Assembly (NCBI GenBank): GCA_000023185.1
Contig: CP001622.1
Location: 3,591,501 to 3,655,500 of the forward strand
Source: Rhizobium leguminosarum bv. trifolii WSM1325
GTDB taxonomy: Bacteria > Pseudomonadota > Alphaproteobacteria > Rhizobiales > Rhizobiaceae
Length of the DNA stretch: 64,000 nucleotides
Direction of reading: 5' to 3'
Both the position numbers and the translations under genes were made by a program. Position 1 is the stretch's first letter. Each line of letters opens with the position of its first letter. The notes beneath the pieces were generated by a model. It was given only the letters and a program-made list of their open reading frames with translations. It was not told the origin of the DNA and did not search any database. Shown here piece by piece: positions 43,946 through 52,650 of this stretch.

Positions 43946-44140
43946 GCCAATCGATGCGGGCTGCCGATCCCAGGGCAGCCTCGCCGGCCCTATCGCCGCT
44001 CGATATTTGGCCTTTCCCCGTCAATGCTCTTTATTGTGACGTCGTTTTATGGTTAGAGCCGGTCACCTCGCACTCTCTGCGGCAATTTCAAAACAATTCT
44101 TCGGGCTGAACGCCTTCGTCGCCTTCCACAGGAGAAAAGA

Positions 44141-45592
44141 ATGACGGAACAGAATTATCCGGTATATGCCGAAATTACCGGTCCGATCGTAATGATCGGC
44201 TTTGGCTCCATCGGCCGCGGCACCCTGCCCCTGATCGAGCGCCATTTCAAATTCGACAAGAGCCGGATGGTCGTCATCGACCCTCGTGAAGAGCCCTCCG
44301 ACATGGAGATCCTGAAGAAGCACGGCGTTCGCCATATCAAGGAATATGTCACCAAGGACAATTACAAGGAACTGCTGAAGCCGCTGCTGACGGAAGGCGA
44401 AGGTCAGGGTTTCTGCGTCAACCTCTCGGTCGACACCTCCTCGCTCGACATCATCAAGCTCTGCCGTAAACTCGACGTTCCCTATGTCGACACCGTCGTC
44501 GAGCCCTGGCTCGGCTTCTATTTCGACAAGGGCATGAGCAATGCCGACCGCACCAACTATGCGCTGCGCGAAACCATGCGCAAGGAAAAGGCGAAGAACC
44601 CGGGCGGCGCCACCGCCGTCTCCACCTGCGGCGCCAATCCGGGCATGGTCTCCTGGTTCGTCAAGCAGGCGCTCGTCAACCTCGCCAACGACATCGGCCT
44701 CAAGTTCGAGGAGCCGGACCAGCATGATCGCGAAGGCTGGGCAAAGCTGATGAAGAAGGTCGGCGTCAAGGGCATTCACATCGCCGAGCGCGACACCCAG
44801 CGCACCAAGCATCCGAAGCCGCTCAACGTCTTCTGGAACACCTGGTCTGTCGAAGGCTTCATCTCTGAAGGCCTGCAGCCGGCTGAACTCGGCTGGGGCA
44901 CGCATGAAGAGTGGATGCCGAAAAACGCCAAGAAGCACAAGAAGGGCAACAAGGCGGCGATCTACCTGGAGCAGCCGGGCGCCAACACCCGCGTGCGCAC
45001 CTGGTGCCCGACGCCCGGCCCGCAATATGGCTTCCTCGTCACCCACAACGAGTCGATCTCGATCGCCGACTTTTTCACGGTCCGCGACAAGGACGGCGAA
45101 GTGACCTTCCGCCCGACCTGCCACTATGCCTACCATCCGGCCAACGACGCCGTGCTCTCGCTGCACGAGATGTTCGGCAATGGCGGTACGCCGCAGCCGG
45201 TCCATCACGTTCTCGACGAGGACGAATTAGAAGATGGCATCGACGAACTCGGCGTCCTGCTCTACGGCCACGAGAGGAATGCCTACTGGTATGGCTCGCG
45301 CCTGTCGCTGGAAGAAACCCGCAGCATCGCGCCCTATCAGAACGCCACCGGCCTGCAGGTGACCTCCGCCGTTCTCGCCGGCATGGTCTGGGCGCTGGAA
45401 AACCCGAATGCCGGCATCGTCGAAGCCGACGAGATCGATTACAAGCGCTGCCTCGAAGTGCAGATGCCCTATCTCGGCCCGGTCGAGGGCCACTATACCG
45501 ATTGGACTCCGCTGGACGGCCGCCCGGGCCTCTTCCCCGAGGATATCGACACCAAGGATCCGTGGCAGTTCAGGAACATTCTCGTTCGCTGA
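44141..45592 (+). CDS. hss: Homospermidine synthase
   Basis: A 483-residue NAD-dependent enzyme of the bacterial homospermidine synthase family. VMIGFGSIGRGTLPLIERHF is the N-terminal Rossmann motif; VSTCGANPGMVSWFVKQAL and RTWCPTPGPQYGFLVTH are highly characteristic. It makes homospermidine from putrescine, the main polyamine of many rhizobia. GGAGAAAAG precedes the start. A terminator follows 22 bases after the stop. Confidence 0.96.
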   Translation: MTEQNYPVYAEITGPIVMIGFGSIGRGTLPLIERHFKFDKSRMVVIDPREEPSDMEILKKHGVRHIKEYVTKDNYKELLKPLLTEGEGQGFCVNLSVDTSSLDIIKLCRKLDVPYVDTVVEPWLGFYFDKGMSNADRTNYALRETMRKEKAKNPGGATAVSTCGANPGMVSWFVKQALVNLANDIGLKFEEPDQHDREGWAKLMKKVGVKGIHIAERDTQRTKHPKPLNVFWNTWSVEGFISEGLQPAELGWGTHEEWMPKNAKKHKKGNKAAIYLEQPGANTRVRTWCPTPGPQYGFLVTHNESISIADFFTVRDKDGEVTFRPTCHYAYHPANDAVLSLHEMFGNGGTPQPVHHVLDEDELEDGIDELGVLLYGHERNAYWYGSRLSLEETRSIAPYQNATGLQVTSAVLAGMVWALENPNAGIVEADEIDYKRCLEVQMPYLGPVEGHYTDWTPLDGRPGLFPEDIDTKDPWQFRNILVR

Positions 45593-45613
45593 GATTGTCT
45601 GCACGGCTTTGAC

Positions 45614-45641
45614 AATGCCCGCCGCAAGGCGGGCATTTTTG
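45614..45641 (+). terminator. Rho-independent terminator after hss
   Basis: AATGCCCGCC (45614-45623) and GGCGGGCATT (45628-45637) form a ten-pair stem with a GCAA loop followed by TTTT. Confidence 0.9.
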
Positions 45642-45763
45642 TAACGCCGGCTGTCTAAATGCCGCTCGCCGCCCCACCAAGGCTTGCCTTCACGCCGGGC
45701 GCGCGCCATGTTTTGCCCGAACTTGGCGGCTGTCCGCCGCGCCGATTCGCCGGGAGAAGCCTT

Positions 45764-46132
45764 ATGAAAATCAGAACTGGTCTCGTTCTTGTCGGTGCAG
45801 CGGCCGCTCTTGCCGCCTGCGTTTCATCAGAGCCGCGTCGCTTGCCGGTTGCAACCGCGCCCGCCGCCACTGGCGTCGAAGGCAACTGGAGCGATCCGAA
45901 CGGCATCGTTTCCACCTTCCAGGGCGGTAGCTTCACCACCCGCACCACCGATAGCAACCAGCTTCTTGCCTCGGGCACCTATATCAATACCTCACCGACC
46001 CTGGTCGAGATCAACATGACCTCGCTGGTGCGCAAGACCCAGTCCAAGGTCAATTGCGCCCTCGTCAACCCGAGCCAGCTCAATTGCACCTCCGATTCCG
46101 GCGCACAGTTCACGCTTTCCCGCCGCGGCTGA
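45764..46132 (+). CDS. Outer-membrane lipoprotein, Omp10-like
   Basis: A 122-residue lipoprotein. MKIRTGLVLVGAAAALAAC is a lipoprotein signal with the lipobox ALAAC. The mature part (GVEGNWSDPNGIVSTFQGG, TRTTDSNQLLASGTY, LVEINMTSLVRKTQSKVNC, LVNPSQLNCTSDSGAQFTL) is very like Brucella Omp10 as I recall it. It should sit in the outer membrane; its function is not established. The ATG at 45764 has GGGAGAAG upstream. An upstream in-frame start at 45659 would move the lipobox away from the end and is rejected. Confidence 0.88.
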   Translation: MKIRTGLVLVGAAAALAACVSSEPRRLPVATAPAATGVEGNWSDPNGIVSTFQGGSFTTRTTDSNQLLASGTYINTSPTLVEINMTSLVRKTQSKVNCALVNPSQLNCTSDSGAQFTLSRRG

Positions 46133-46164
46133 AAGATGCGGCGATAGGCTAGACTAAGCACACC

Positions 46165-46485
46165 ATGCGGGCCCTCGCCTCTTATCTCGTCCTGCTGCTC
46201 GCCATGCCGCTTGCGGCACTTGCGGTCGTTTCGCCGGCCAATGTCTATCGTGCCCAGGGCATCGCCGCTCCCGATTGCGACGGGCCGCTGCAGGTGCTGA
46301 TCTTCGCCGTGCCTGCCGTCCTGATCTATGGCGCAGGCGCGCTCCTTGCCTATCGGGCCGGCCGGCGCTTTCATCGCCTCGTTTCCGTTCTCTGCTTGAT
46401 CATCGCGCTCGCCACGGTTCCGAATATTGCCGAGGCCGTGCACGAACTTTATCGAAACGCCGCCGACGGCGAATGCCTGGGATAG
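46165..46485 (+). CDS. Small membrane protein of unknown function
   Basis: A 106-residue hydrophobic protein. Segments are at about residues 3-22 (LASYLVLLLAMPLAALAV, perhaps a signal), 43-63 (LQVLIFAVPAVLIYGAGALL) and 70-88 (LVSVLCLIIALATVPNIAE). Two Cys lie outside these segments (APDCDG, DGECLG). I do not recognise the family. It lies between the Omp10-like gene and the 5'-nucleotidase gene in the same direction, with normal codon use for the region. Confidence 0.65.
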   Translation: MRALASYLVLLLAMPLAALAVVSPANVYRAQGIAAPDCDGPLQVLIFAVPAVLIYGAGALLAYRAGRRFHRLVSVLCLIIALATVPNIAEAVHELYRNAADGECLG

Positions 46486-46658
46486 GAACTCGGCTTTTTT
46501 CCCCTGCCCCCTTGGAAAGCGCCTCGCCTGGCCCAGCTTTCTCTTGCGGTCGTGCATCGTCTGATGGAACATCCGCAGGCCGGGAAACCGCCCCGGCGCA
46601 CGATAAAAGGGATCGGCGAGGATCAGGGGGATCTTTCGCCTCAATCAGGAGAACAGGG

Positions 46659-48632
46659 ATGACGAAGTCTTTCAGCTTCGGTCTTTTGACCGCGTCCATG
46701 CTAGCGCTGAGCGCGGGCGCCGCCTTTGCGGATTACGAACTCAATATTCTTCATATCAACGATTTCCATTCGCGCATCGAATCGATCAACAAATTCGACT
46801 CCACCTGCTCGGCCGAGGAGGAAGGCAAGAAGGAATGCTTCGGTGGTGCGGCCCGCCTGAAGACCGCGATCGACCAGCGCCGTCAGGCGCTATCCGGCAA
46901 GAACGTCCTCCTCCTCAATGCCGGCGACAATTTCCAGGGCTCGCTCTTCTACACGACCTACAAGGGGGCAGCCGAAGCCGAATTCCTGAACCTGATGAAG
47001 TTCGACGCCATGACCGTCGGCAACCATGAATTCGACGACAGCGAAGACGGGCTCGCGACCTTCCTTGACAAGGTGCAGTTCCCTGTCGTGACGGCGAACG
47101 TCAAGGCGACCGCAGCCTCCAAGCTCGGCGACCGCATCAAGCCCTCGCTGGTGCTCGATGTCGGCGGCCAGAAGATCGGCATCGTCGGCGCCGTCACCAA
47201 TGATACGGCAGAGCTTTCCTCCCCCGGCCCGAACGTCACGATCGCAGATGACGTCCAGAGCATTACTTCAGCCGTTCAGGATCTGAAGGGTCAGGGCGTC
47301 AACAAGATCATCGCGCTGACCCATGTCGGTTATCCCCGCGATCTCGCCCTGATCGCCAAGATCCCCGATGTCGATGTCGTCGTCGGAGGCCACTCCCACA
47401 GCCTGCTCTCCAATACCGACCCCAAGGCTGAAGGTCCGTATCCGACGATGGTCGACAATCCCGGCGGCTACAAGGTGCCGGTCGTCCAGGCTGCCTCCTA
47501 CAGCAAGTATCTCGGCGATCTCGTCGTCAATTTCGACGATAGCGGCGTCGTCAAGGATGCCAAGGGCGATCCGATCGTGATCGATTCCACCTTCACCCCC
47601 GATCCGGCCGTCCTCACCCGTATCGCCGAACTGGCAAAACCGATCGAGGACCTGCGCAAAAAGGTGATCGGCTCTTCCGAAAGCCCGATCGAAGGCGACC
47701 GCAAGGTCTGCCGCGTCAAGGAATGCTCGATGGGCAATCTGGTGGCAGACGCCATGCTCGATCGCACTAAAAACCAGGGCGTCACCATTGCCGTTCAGAA
47801 CGGCGGCGGCCTGCGTGCGTCGATCGACGGCGGCGAGATCACCCAGGGCGAGGTCATCACCGTCCTGCCTTTCCAGAACACGCTCGCTACGTTTGAGCTG
47901 ACCGGCGCAAACGTCGTCAAGGCGCTCGAAAACGGCGTCAGCCAGATCGACCAGGGCGCCGGCCGCTTCCCGCAGGTCGCCGGCCTGAAGTTCTCCTTCG
48001 ACCAGTCGAAGCCCGTCGACAGCCGTGTCAGCGACGTTCAGGTGAAGGACGGCGACAATTTCGCTCCGATCGACCCGGCTAAGACCTACAAGGTCGCCAC
48101 CAACAACTTCATGCGGGGCGGCGGCGACGGCTATACGATCTTCAAGGAAGGCCAGAACGCCTATGATTTCGGCCCGGATCTTGCCGACGTGACGGCCGAA
48201 TACGTCGCCGCGCATTCACCCTACAAGCCCTACACGGATGGCCGCGTCACGGAACTGGCGCAGGCAGCGCCTGCACCCTCCGCTTCCGAGTCGGCGCCTG
48301 CCGCACCTGCTGCTCCGACCCCATCTACCGAACCCAGCCCTGCACCGGCTGCTCCTGCTCCATCCACCGAGCCGGCTCCCGCACCTGCTGCCCCGGCCCC
48401 AACAGCACCGGCTCCTGCACCCACTGCGGAACCGGCACCCGCACCGGCAGCCTCCACACCTGCCGCGACGACGCCTTCCACCCACGTCATCGCCGCGGGC
48501 GACACCTTCTGGGATCTCGCCGTGACCTTCTATGGCGACGGCACGCTGTGGCGGAAGCTTTCGGATGCCAATGGCAAGCCGAACCCGCGGCACTTGACGG
48601 TCGGCAAGGAGATCGAAGTCCCCGCCAAGTAA
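46659..48632 (+). CDS. Secreted 5'-nucleotidase with C-terminal LysM domain
   Basis: A 657-residue secreted protein. A signal peptide (cleavage near AAFA) leads into the UshA-type metallophosphatase domain: LHINDFHSRIES, NAGDNFQGS, GNHEFDDSEDG and VGGHSHSLL supply the two-metal site. The 5'-nucleotidase C-domain follows with QNGGGLRASIDGGEIT and GGGDGY. An Ala/Pro-rich linker (about residues 540-605) and a LysM domain (HVIAAGDTFWDLAVTFYGDG) complete it. LysM binds peptidoglycan, so the enzyme is probably held to the wall while it dephosphorylates external nucleotides. AGGAGAACAGGG precedes the ATG at 46659. Confidence 0.92.
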   Translation: MTKSFSFGLLTASMLALSAGAAFADYELNILHINDFHSRIESINKFDSTCSAEEEGKKECFGGAARLKTAIDQRRQALSGKNVLLLNAGDNFQGSLFYTTYKGAAEAEFLNLMKFDAMTVGNHEFDDSEDGLATFLDKVQFPVVTANVKATAASKLGDRIKPSLVLDVGGQKIGIVGAVTNDTAELSSPGPNVTIADDVQSITSAVQDLKGQGVNKIIALTHVGYPRDLALIAKIPDVDVVVGGHSHSLLSNTDPKAEGPYPTMVDNPGGYKVPVVQAASYSKYLGDLVVNFDDSGVVKDAKGDPIVIDSTFTPDPAVLTRIAELAKPIEDLRKKVIGSSESPIEGDRKVCRVKECSMGNLVADAMLDRTKNQGVTIAVQNGGGLRASIDGGEITQGEVITVLPFQNTLATFELTGANVVKALENGVSQIDQGAGRFPQVAGLKFSFDQSKPVDSRVSDVQVKDGDNFAPIDPAKTYKVATNNFMRGGGDGYTIFKEGQNAYDFGPDLADVTAEYVAAHSPYKPYTDGRVTELAQAAPAPSASESAPAAPAAPTPSTEPSPAPAAPAPSTEPAPAPAAPAPTAPAPAPTAEPAPAPAASTPAATTPSTHVIAAGDTFWDLAVTFYGDGTLWRKLSDANGKPNPRHLTVGKEIEVPAK

Positions 48633-48655
48633 GACGATTTGTCTCGATGCCACTG

Positions 48656-48690
48656 GCCGGTCCGGGGTTTCCCGGGCCGGCTTTTCTTTC
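48656..48690 (+). terminator. Rho-independent terminator after the 5'-nucleotidase gene
   Basis: GCCGG and TCCGGGG (48656-48667) pair with CCCGGGCCGGC (48671-48681), followed by TTTTCTTTC. Confidence 0.85.
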
Positions 48691-48756
48691 TATAGGGTGA
48701 ACCACGATCTCCAGGCTGCGTATGAGCCGACGGGACAAATGAACGTTGGGGCCAGA

Positions 48757-49791
48757 ATGACAGCAGATATTTCACTCCGCCCGGCCGATCATCCGGCCGT
48801 CAAATTTGGTAAGGTCGGTGTGCTGCTGGTCAATCTCGGCACGCCTGACGGCACTGATTATACCTCGATGCGCCGCTATCTCAGGGAATTCCTGACCGAT
48901 CGCCGCGTCATCGAATGGTCGCCCTGGAAGTGGTATCCGATCCTGTTCGGCATCGTGCTCAACACCCGCCCGCAGAAGGTCGGTAAGGCCTATGAGCTGA
49001 TCTGGAACAAGGAGAAGAACGAAAGTTATCTGCGCACCTACACCCGCAACCAGTCGGAACTGATAGCCGAGCGCCTGAAGGATCTTGATAACGTCAAGGT
49101 AGACTGGGCGATGCGCTACGGCACGCCGTCGATCGCCTCGCGCATCGACGCGCTGAAAGAAGAAGGCTGCGACCGGATTGTGCTCTTCCCGCTCTATCCG
49201 CAATATGCGGCGGCGACGACCGCCACCGTCAACGACAAGGCCTTCCAGAAGCTGCTCTCGATGCGCTGGCAGCCGGCGCTACGCACCGTTCCCGCCTATC
49301 ATGACGACGAGACTTATATCGAAGCGCTCGCCACATCCGTCGAGAGGCATCTTTCGACCCTCGACTGGAAGCCCGAGATGCTGCTCGCCTCCTTCCACGG
49401 CATACCGATGTCCTATTTCAAGCAGGGCGATCCCTACTACTGTCAATGCCAGAAGACCGGCCGGCTGCTGCGCGAGCGGCTCGGGCTCACCAAAGAAAAC
49501 TTCATGGTGACCTTCCAGTCCCGCTTCGGGCCGGAGGAATGGCTGCAGCCTTACACCGACAAGACGGTGGAGAAGCTCGCCAAGGACGGCGTCAAACGCA
49601 TCGCCGTCATCAATCCCGGCTTCGTCTCCGACTGTCTGGAGACGCTGGAGGAGATCGCCGAACAGGCCGCCCACTCCTTCCACGAAAACGGCGGCGAGAA
49701 GTTCGCGCATATCCCCTGCCTCAACGATGGCGAGGACGGCATGAAGGTGCTGGAAAAGGTCGTCCGCCGCGAATTGCAGGGCTGGATCTAG
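48757..49791 (+). CDS. hemH: Ferrochelatase
   Basis: A 344-residue ferrochelatase. VGVLLVNLGTPDGTDY is the N-terminal signature, ASFHGIPMSYFKQGDPYYCQ holds the catalytic His and FQSRFGPEEWLQPYTD the downstream Glu block. It inserts ferrous iron into protoporphyrin IX, the last step of haem synthesis. The ATG at 48757 (MTADISLRP) gives the length I remember for rhizobial HemH; an ATG at 48739 and a GTG at 48697 are in frame and cannot be excluded. Confidence 0.95.
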   Translation: MTADISLRPADHPAVKFGKVGVLLVNLGTPDGTDYTSMRRYLREFLTDRRVIEWSPWKWYPILFGIVLNTRPQKVGKAYELIWNKEKNESYLRTYTRNQSELIAERLKDLDNVKVDWAMRYGTPSIASRIDALKEEGCDRIVLFPLYPQYAAATTATVNDKAFQKLLSMRWQPALRTVPAYHDDETYIEALATSVERHLSTLDWKPEMLLASFHGIPMSYFKQGDPYYCQCQKTGRLLRERLGLTKENFMVTFQSRFGPEEWLQPYTDKTVEKLAKDGVKRIAVINPGFVSDCLETLEEIAEQAAHSFHENGGEKFAHIPCLNDGEDGMKVLEKVVRRELQGWI

Positions 49792-49969
49792 GAAACCATC
49801 TTCAGAAAATTACGCCGCACGGATAGTCGGCGACGACCCGACGGACCTTACCCTCCTTTCGCTTGGAAGGTGCGGCAGGCGTGCGTCATTTCCTCCTCGC
49901 AAAGAACATGCTAACTCACCACATCAGTGGTGTAGGTGGGCGCGAATGCGCCGATAGGAGGAATTTTTC

Positions 49970-51010
49970 ATGCTGTTCGGCGGCTTCGACATCGTCGTGA
50001 TCGTGCTGGTCATCTTCGTCATCCTGGTGCTCTTTGCCGGGATCAAGACCGTGCCGCAGGGCTACCGCTATACGATCGAGCGCTTCGGGCGTTATACCCG
50101 CACGCTGGAGCCAGGCCTCAACCTCATCACCCCCTTCATCGAGCGCGTCGGCGCCAAGTTGAATGTGATGGAGCAGGTGCTGAACGTGCCGACCCAGGAG
50201 GTGATCACCAAGGATAATGCCTCGGTTTCGGCCGATGCGGTCTCCTTCTATCAGGTGCTGAACGCCGCCCAGGCTGCCTATCAGGTCTCCAACCTCGAAA
50301 ACGCCATCCTCAATCTCACCATGACCAACATCCGCTCGGTCATGGGTTCGATGGATCTCGACGAACTGCTCTCCAACCGCGATGCGATCAACGACCGGCT
50401 GTTGCGCGTCGTCGACGAAGCCGTGCATCCCTGGGGCATCAAGGTCACCCGCGTCGAGATCAAGGACATTCAGCCGCCGCGCGACCTCGTCGATGCGATG
50501 GCCCGCCAGATGAAGGCCGAGCGCGAGAAGCGCGCCCAGGTACTGGAGGCCGAAGGCTCGCGCAATGCGCAGATTCTGAGGGCCGAAGGCGCAAAGCAAT
50601 CCGCCATCCTGCAGGCCGAAGGCCAGCGCGAGGCTGCCTTCCGCAACGCCGAAGCCCGCGAACGCCTGGCCGAGGCCGAAGCCAAGGCGACGAAGATGGT
50701 TTCGGAAGCGATCGCCGCCGGCGATATTCAGGCGATCAACTATTTCGTCGCTCAGAAATATACCGAGGCGCTCACCTCGATCGGTTCGGCGCCCAATTCC
50801 AAGATCGTGATGATGCCAATGGAAGCCTCTTCCATCCTGAGCTCGCTCGGTGGTATCGGCGCCATTGCCCGCGAAGTCTTCGGCGATGCCGGTAACGGCC
50901 CGTCAACGCCGCTGCCTGTGCCGCCGCGTCCACGTCCCGCACCGGCGCGCTCGACACCGCCGATCAATCCATCGACCCCCAATCCCTTCAATCCCGAGCA
51001 GGAGCGTTAA
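49970..51010 (+). CDS. SPFH (stomatin/prohibitin) membrane protein, QmcA-like
   Basis: A 346-residue protein. One N-terminal transmembrane segment (about 4-27) is followed by the SPFH domain ([40 protein letters not shown]) and a charged coiled coil (around [20 protein letters not shown]). The C-terminus is Pro-rich ([18 protein letters not shown]). The family forms large membrane rings and microdomains. AGGAGG lies upstream of the ATG. The NfeD gene starts three bases after its stop, the usual partner arrangement. Confidence 0.92.
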   Translation: MLFGGFDIVVIVLVIFVILVLFAGIKTVPQGYRYTIERFGRYTRTLEPGLNLITPFIERVGAKLNVMEQVLNVPTQEVITKDNASVSADAVSFYQVLNAAQAAYQVSNLENAILNLTMTNIRSVMGSMDLDELLSNRDAINDRLLRVVDEAVHPWGIKVTRVEIKDIQPPRDLVDAMARQMKAEREKRAQVLEAEGSRNAQILRAEGAKQSAILQAEGQREAAFRNAEARERLAEAEAKATKMVSEAIAAGDIQAINYFVAQKYTEALTSIGSAPNSKIVMMPMEASSILSSLGGIGAIAREVFGDAGNGPSTPLPVPPRPRPAPARSTPPINPSTPNPFNPEQER

Positions 51011-51013
51011 GCC

Positions 51014-51469
51014 ATGCTGGCGAAGATCGTCGCCGAACTCGGTCCGTGGAGCTGGTGGGTCGCGGGCCTCGTGCTGCTCGCCGCGGAAATGATCGTTCCC
51101 GGCTTCTTCCTGGTTTGGATTGGCCTTGCCGCCTTGATCGTCGGCGCGCTGTCGCTGCTTTTCTGGGACAGCGCCTTCTGGGTCTGGGAGTTGCAGGCAA
51201 TCCTTTTTGCGCTTTTCGCCGTTGCCGCGACCTTCGCCGGCCGCCGGCTGACACTGCGCAATGCCACGACCGACGAGCCCTTTCTCAATCAGCGCGGCGC
51301 CAGCCTCGTCGGCCGCACCGCAACACTGCACGAACCGATCCGCGAAGGCCGCGGCCGCATCCGTCTCGACGATACGCTATGGCAGGTGATGGGACCCGAC
51401 CTGCCCGTCGGAACACAGGTGAAAGTGGTTTCGAGCAACGGCCGCGACCTGACGGTCGAGCCGGTCTGA
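51014..51469 (+). CDS. NfeD-family membrane protein
   Basis: A 151-residue protein of the short NfeD class. It has two to three hydrophobic segments (WWVAGLVLLAAEMIVPGFFL, VWIGLAALIVGALSLLF and a third near 60-75), then an OB-fold domain with GRGRIRLDDTLWQVMGPDL. It lies three bases after the SPFH gene, and family knowledge says the two proteins act together in the membrane. It has no peptidase domain, unlike long NfeD proteins. Confidence 0.92.
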   Translation: MLAKIVAELGPWSWWVAGLVLLAAEMIVPGFFLVWIGLAALIVGALSLLFWDSAFWVWELQAILFALFAVAATFAGRRLTLRNATTDEPFLNQRGASLVGRTATLHEPIREGRGRIRLDDTLWQVMGPDLPVGTQVKVVSSNGRDLTVEPV

Positions 51470-51497
51470 TCAAATAACTCTGAACAAACGAACCTGA

Positions 51498-52493
51498 TCA
51501 GGCGACGCCGATCCGCAGCAGGTCGTGGAAATGCACCAGCCCGACCGGCCGGCGGTCGTCGTCGATGACGATCAGCGCGCCGATATGATGCTGGTTGAGC
51601 AGCGCCAGGGCCGCGGTCGCCAGCACCGTCGGCTTCACCGTCTTCGGCGTCCGCGTCATGATGTCGTCGACGGTAAGCTCGGCAAGATTGCGCGTCAGGT
51701 TGCGCGCCATGTCGCCTTCGGTGACGATGCCGCAGAGCCGCCCATCCTCATCAAGCACGCCGACGCAGCCGAAGTGCTTGCGCGACAGCACCGTGATCGC
51801 CTCCGGCATCGGTGTACCCTTGGCAACGAGCGGCAGCCGCTCGCCGGTATGCATGACATCGGCGACATGCATCAGGCTCGCGCCCAGCTTGCCGCCCGGA
51901 TGGAAGACGTGGAAATCCGTGGCGGTAAAGCCGCGCGCCTCCAGGAGCGCCACCGCCAGCGCGTCGCCGATGGCAAGCTGCATCAGCGTCGAGGTCGTCG
52001 GCGCCAGCCCATTGGGGCAGGCCTCCTGTTCATTCGGCATCAGAAGGACGATATCGGCGGCGGCGGCGAGCGAGGAGCCTTCGCTGCAGGTGATCGCGAT
52101 CAGCGGAATGGAGAAGCGCCGCGTGAAGGAAATGATGCTCTTGAGCTCGGCGCTTTCGCCACCTTTGGAAATCGCCAGCACGACGTCGTCGCGCGCGATC
52201 ATGCCGAGATCGCCGTGATTGGCCTCCGCCGCATGCACGAAAAAGGCAGGCGTTCCGGTCGAAGCGAATGTCGCCGCGAGCTTGGCGCCGATATGCCCGC
52301 TCTTGCCGACGCCGGTGACGATGACGCGCCCGGAGATGTCGCTGATCACTTCGACCGCCCGTGTGAAAGGACCGGCCAAGCCATTGTCAAAAGCCTGTTC
52401 GAGCGCTTCAAGACCGCGTCTTTCGGTCTCTATCGTGCGTTTTGCCGATTCGAGCACGCTGTTTTCAACGAGGTTGATCGCTCTTCTGTTCAT
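51498..52493 (-). CDS. kdsD: Arabinose-5-phosphate isomerase, KdsD/KpsF type
   Basis: A 331-residue protein of the usual size. The N-terminal SIS domain has VTGVGKSGHIGAKLAATFAS and VHAAEANHGDLGMIA, with ISKGGESAELKSII; two CBS domains follow (HVADVMHTGERLPLV and ELTVDDIMTRTPKTV). It makes arabinose 5-phosphate from ribulose 5-phosphate, the precursor of the Kdo in lipopolysaccharide or capsule. It faces the beta-barrel protein gene; the gap has three tandem 16-base repeats. Confidence 0.93.
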   Translation of the reverse strand: MNRRAINLVENSVLESAKRTIETERRGLEALEQAFDNGLAGPFTRAVEVISDISGRVIVTGVGKSGHIGAKLAATFASTGTPAFFVHAAEANHGDLGMIARDDVVLAISKGGESAELKSIISFTRRFSIPLIAITCSEGSSLAAAADIVLLMPNEQEACPNGLAPTTSTLMQLAIGDALAVALLEARGFTATDFHVFHPGGKLGASLMHVADVMHTGERLPLVAKGTPMPEAITVLSRKHFGCVGVLDEDGRLCGIVTEGDMARNLTRNLAELTVDDIMTRTPKTVKPTVLATAALALLNQHHIGALIVIDDDRRPVGLVHFHDLLRIGVA

Positions 52494-52530
52494 GAAGTTG
52501 CGTTAGACCTTTTCACTTTCCAAGTCCACC

Positions 52531-52578
52531 CCGCACTCTTTCCGACCCGCAGTCTTTCCGACCCGCACTCTTTCCGAA
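52531..52578. repeat. Three tandem 16-bp repeats
   Basis: CCGCACTCTTTCCGAC at 52531-52546 is followed by CCGCAGTCTTTCCGAC (52547-52562) and CCGCACTCTTTCCGAA (52563-52578), with one difference each. They lie in the 157-base gap between the divergent kdsD and beta-barrel genes. Confidence 0.85.
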
Positions 52579-52650
52579 TTGTGAACAGCGCCCGCCGCCG
52601 GCAACGAATGGTTAACCACAAGGCTTTACCTTTGGGTAAGAACCGAAAGC

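Noticed and set aside
43946..44140. Possible small gene between DUF4440 and hss
   Set aside because: No frame with a start, Shine-Dalgarno and normal codon use; the gap looks like the hss leader.
44063..45208. A 381-codon open frame on the minus strand
   Set aside because: It is antisense to homospermidine synthase and has no recognisable domain.
48240..48480. Ala/Pro-rich coding repeat in the 5'-nucleotidase as a separate repeat element
   Set aside because: It is an in-frame low-complexity linker, irregular at DNA level, and belongs to the protein.
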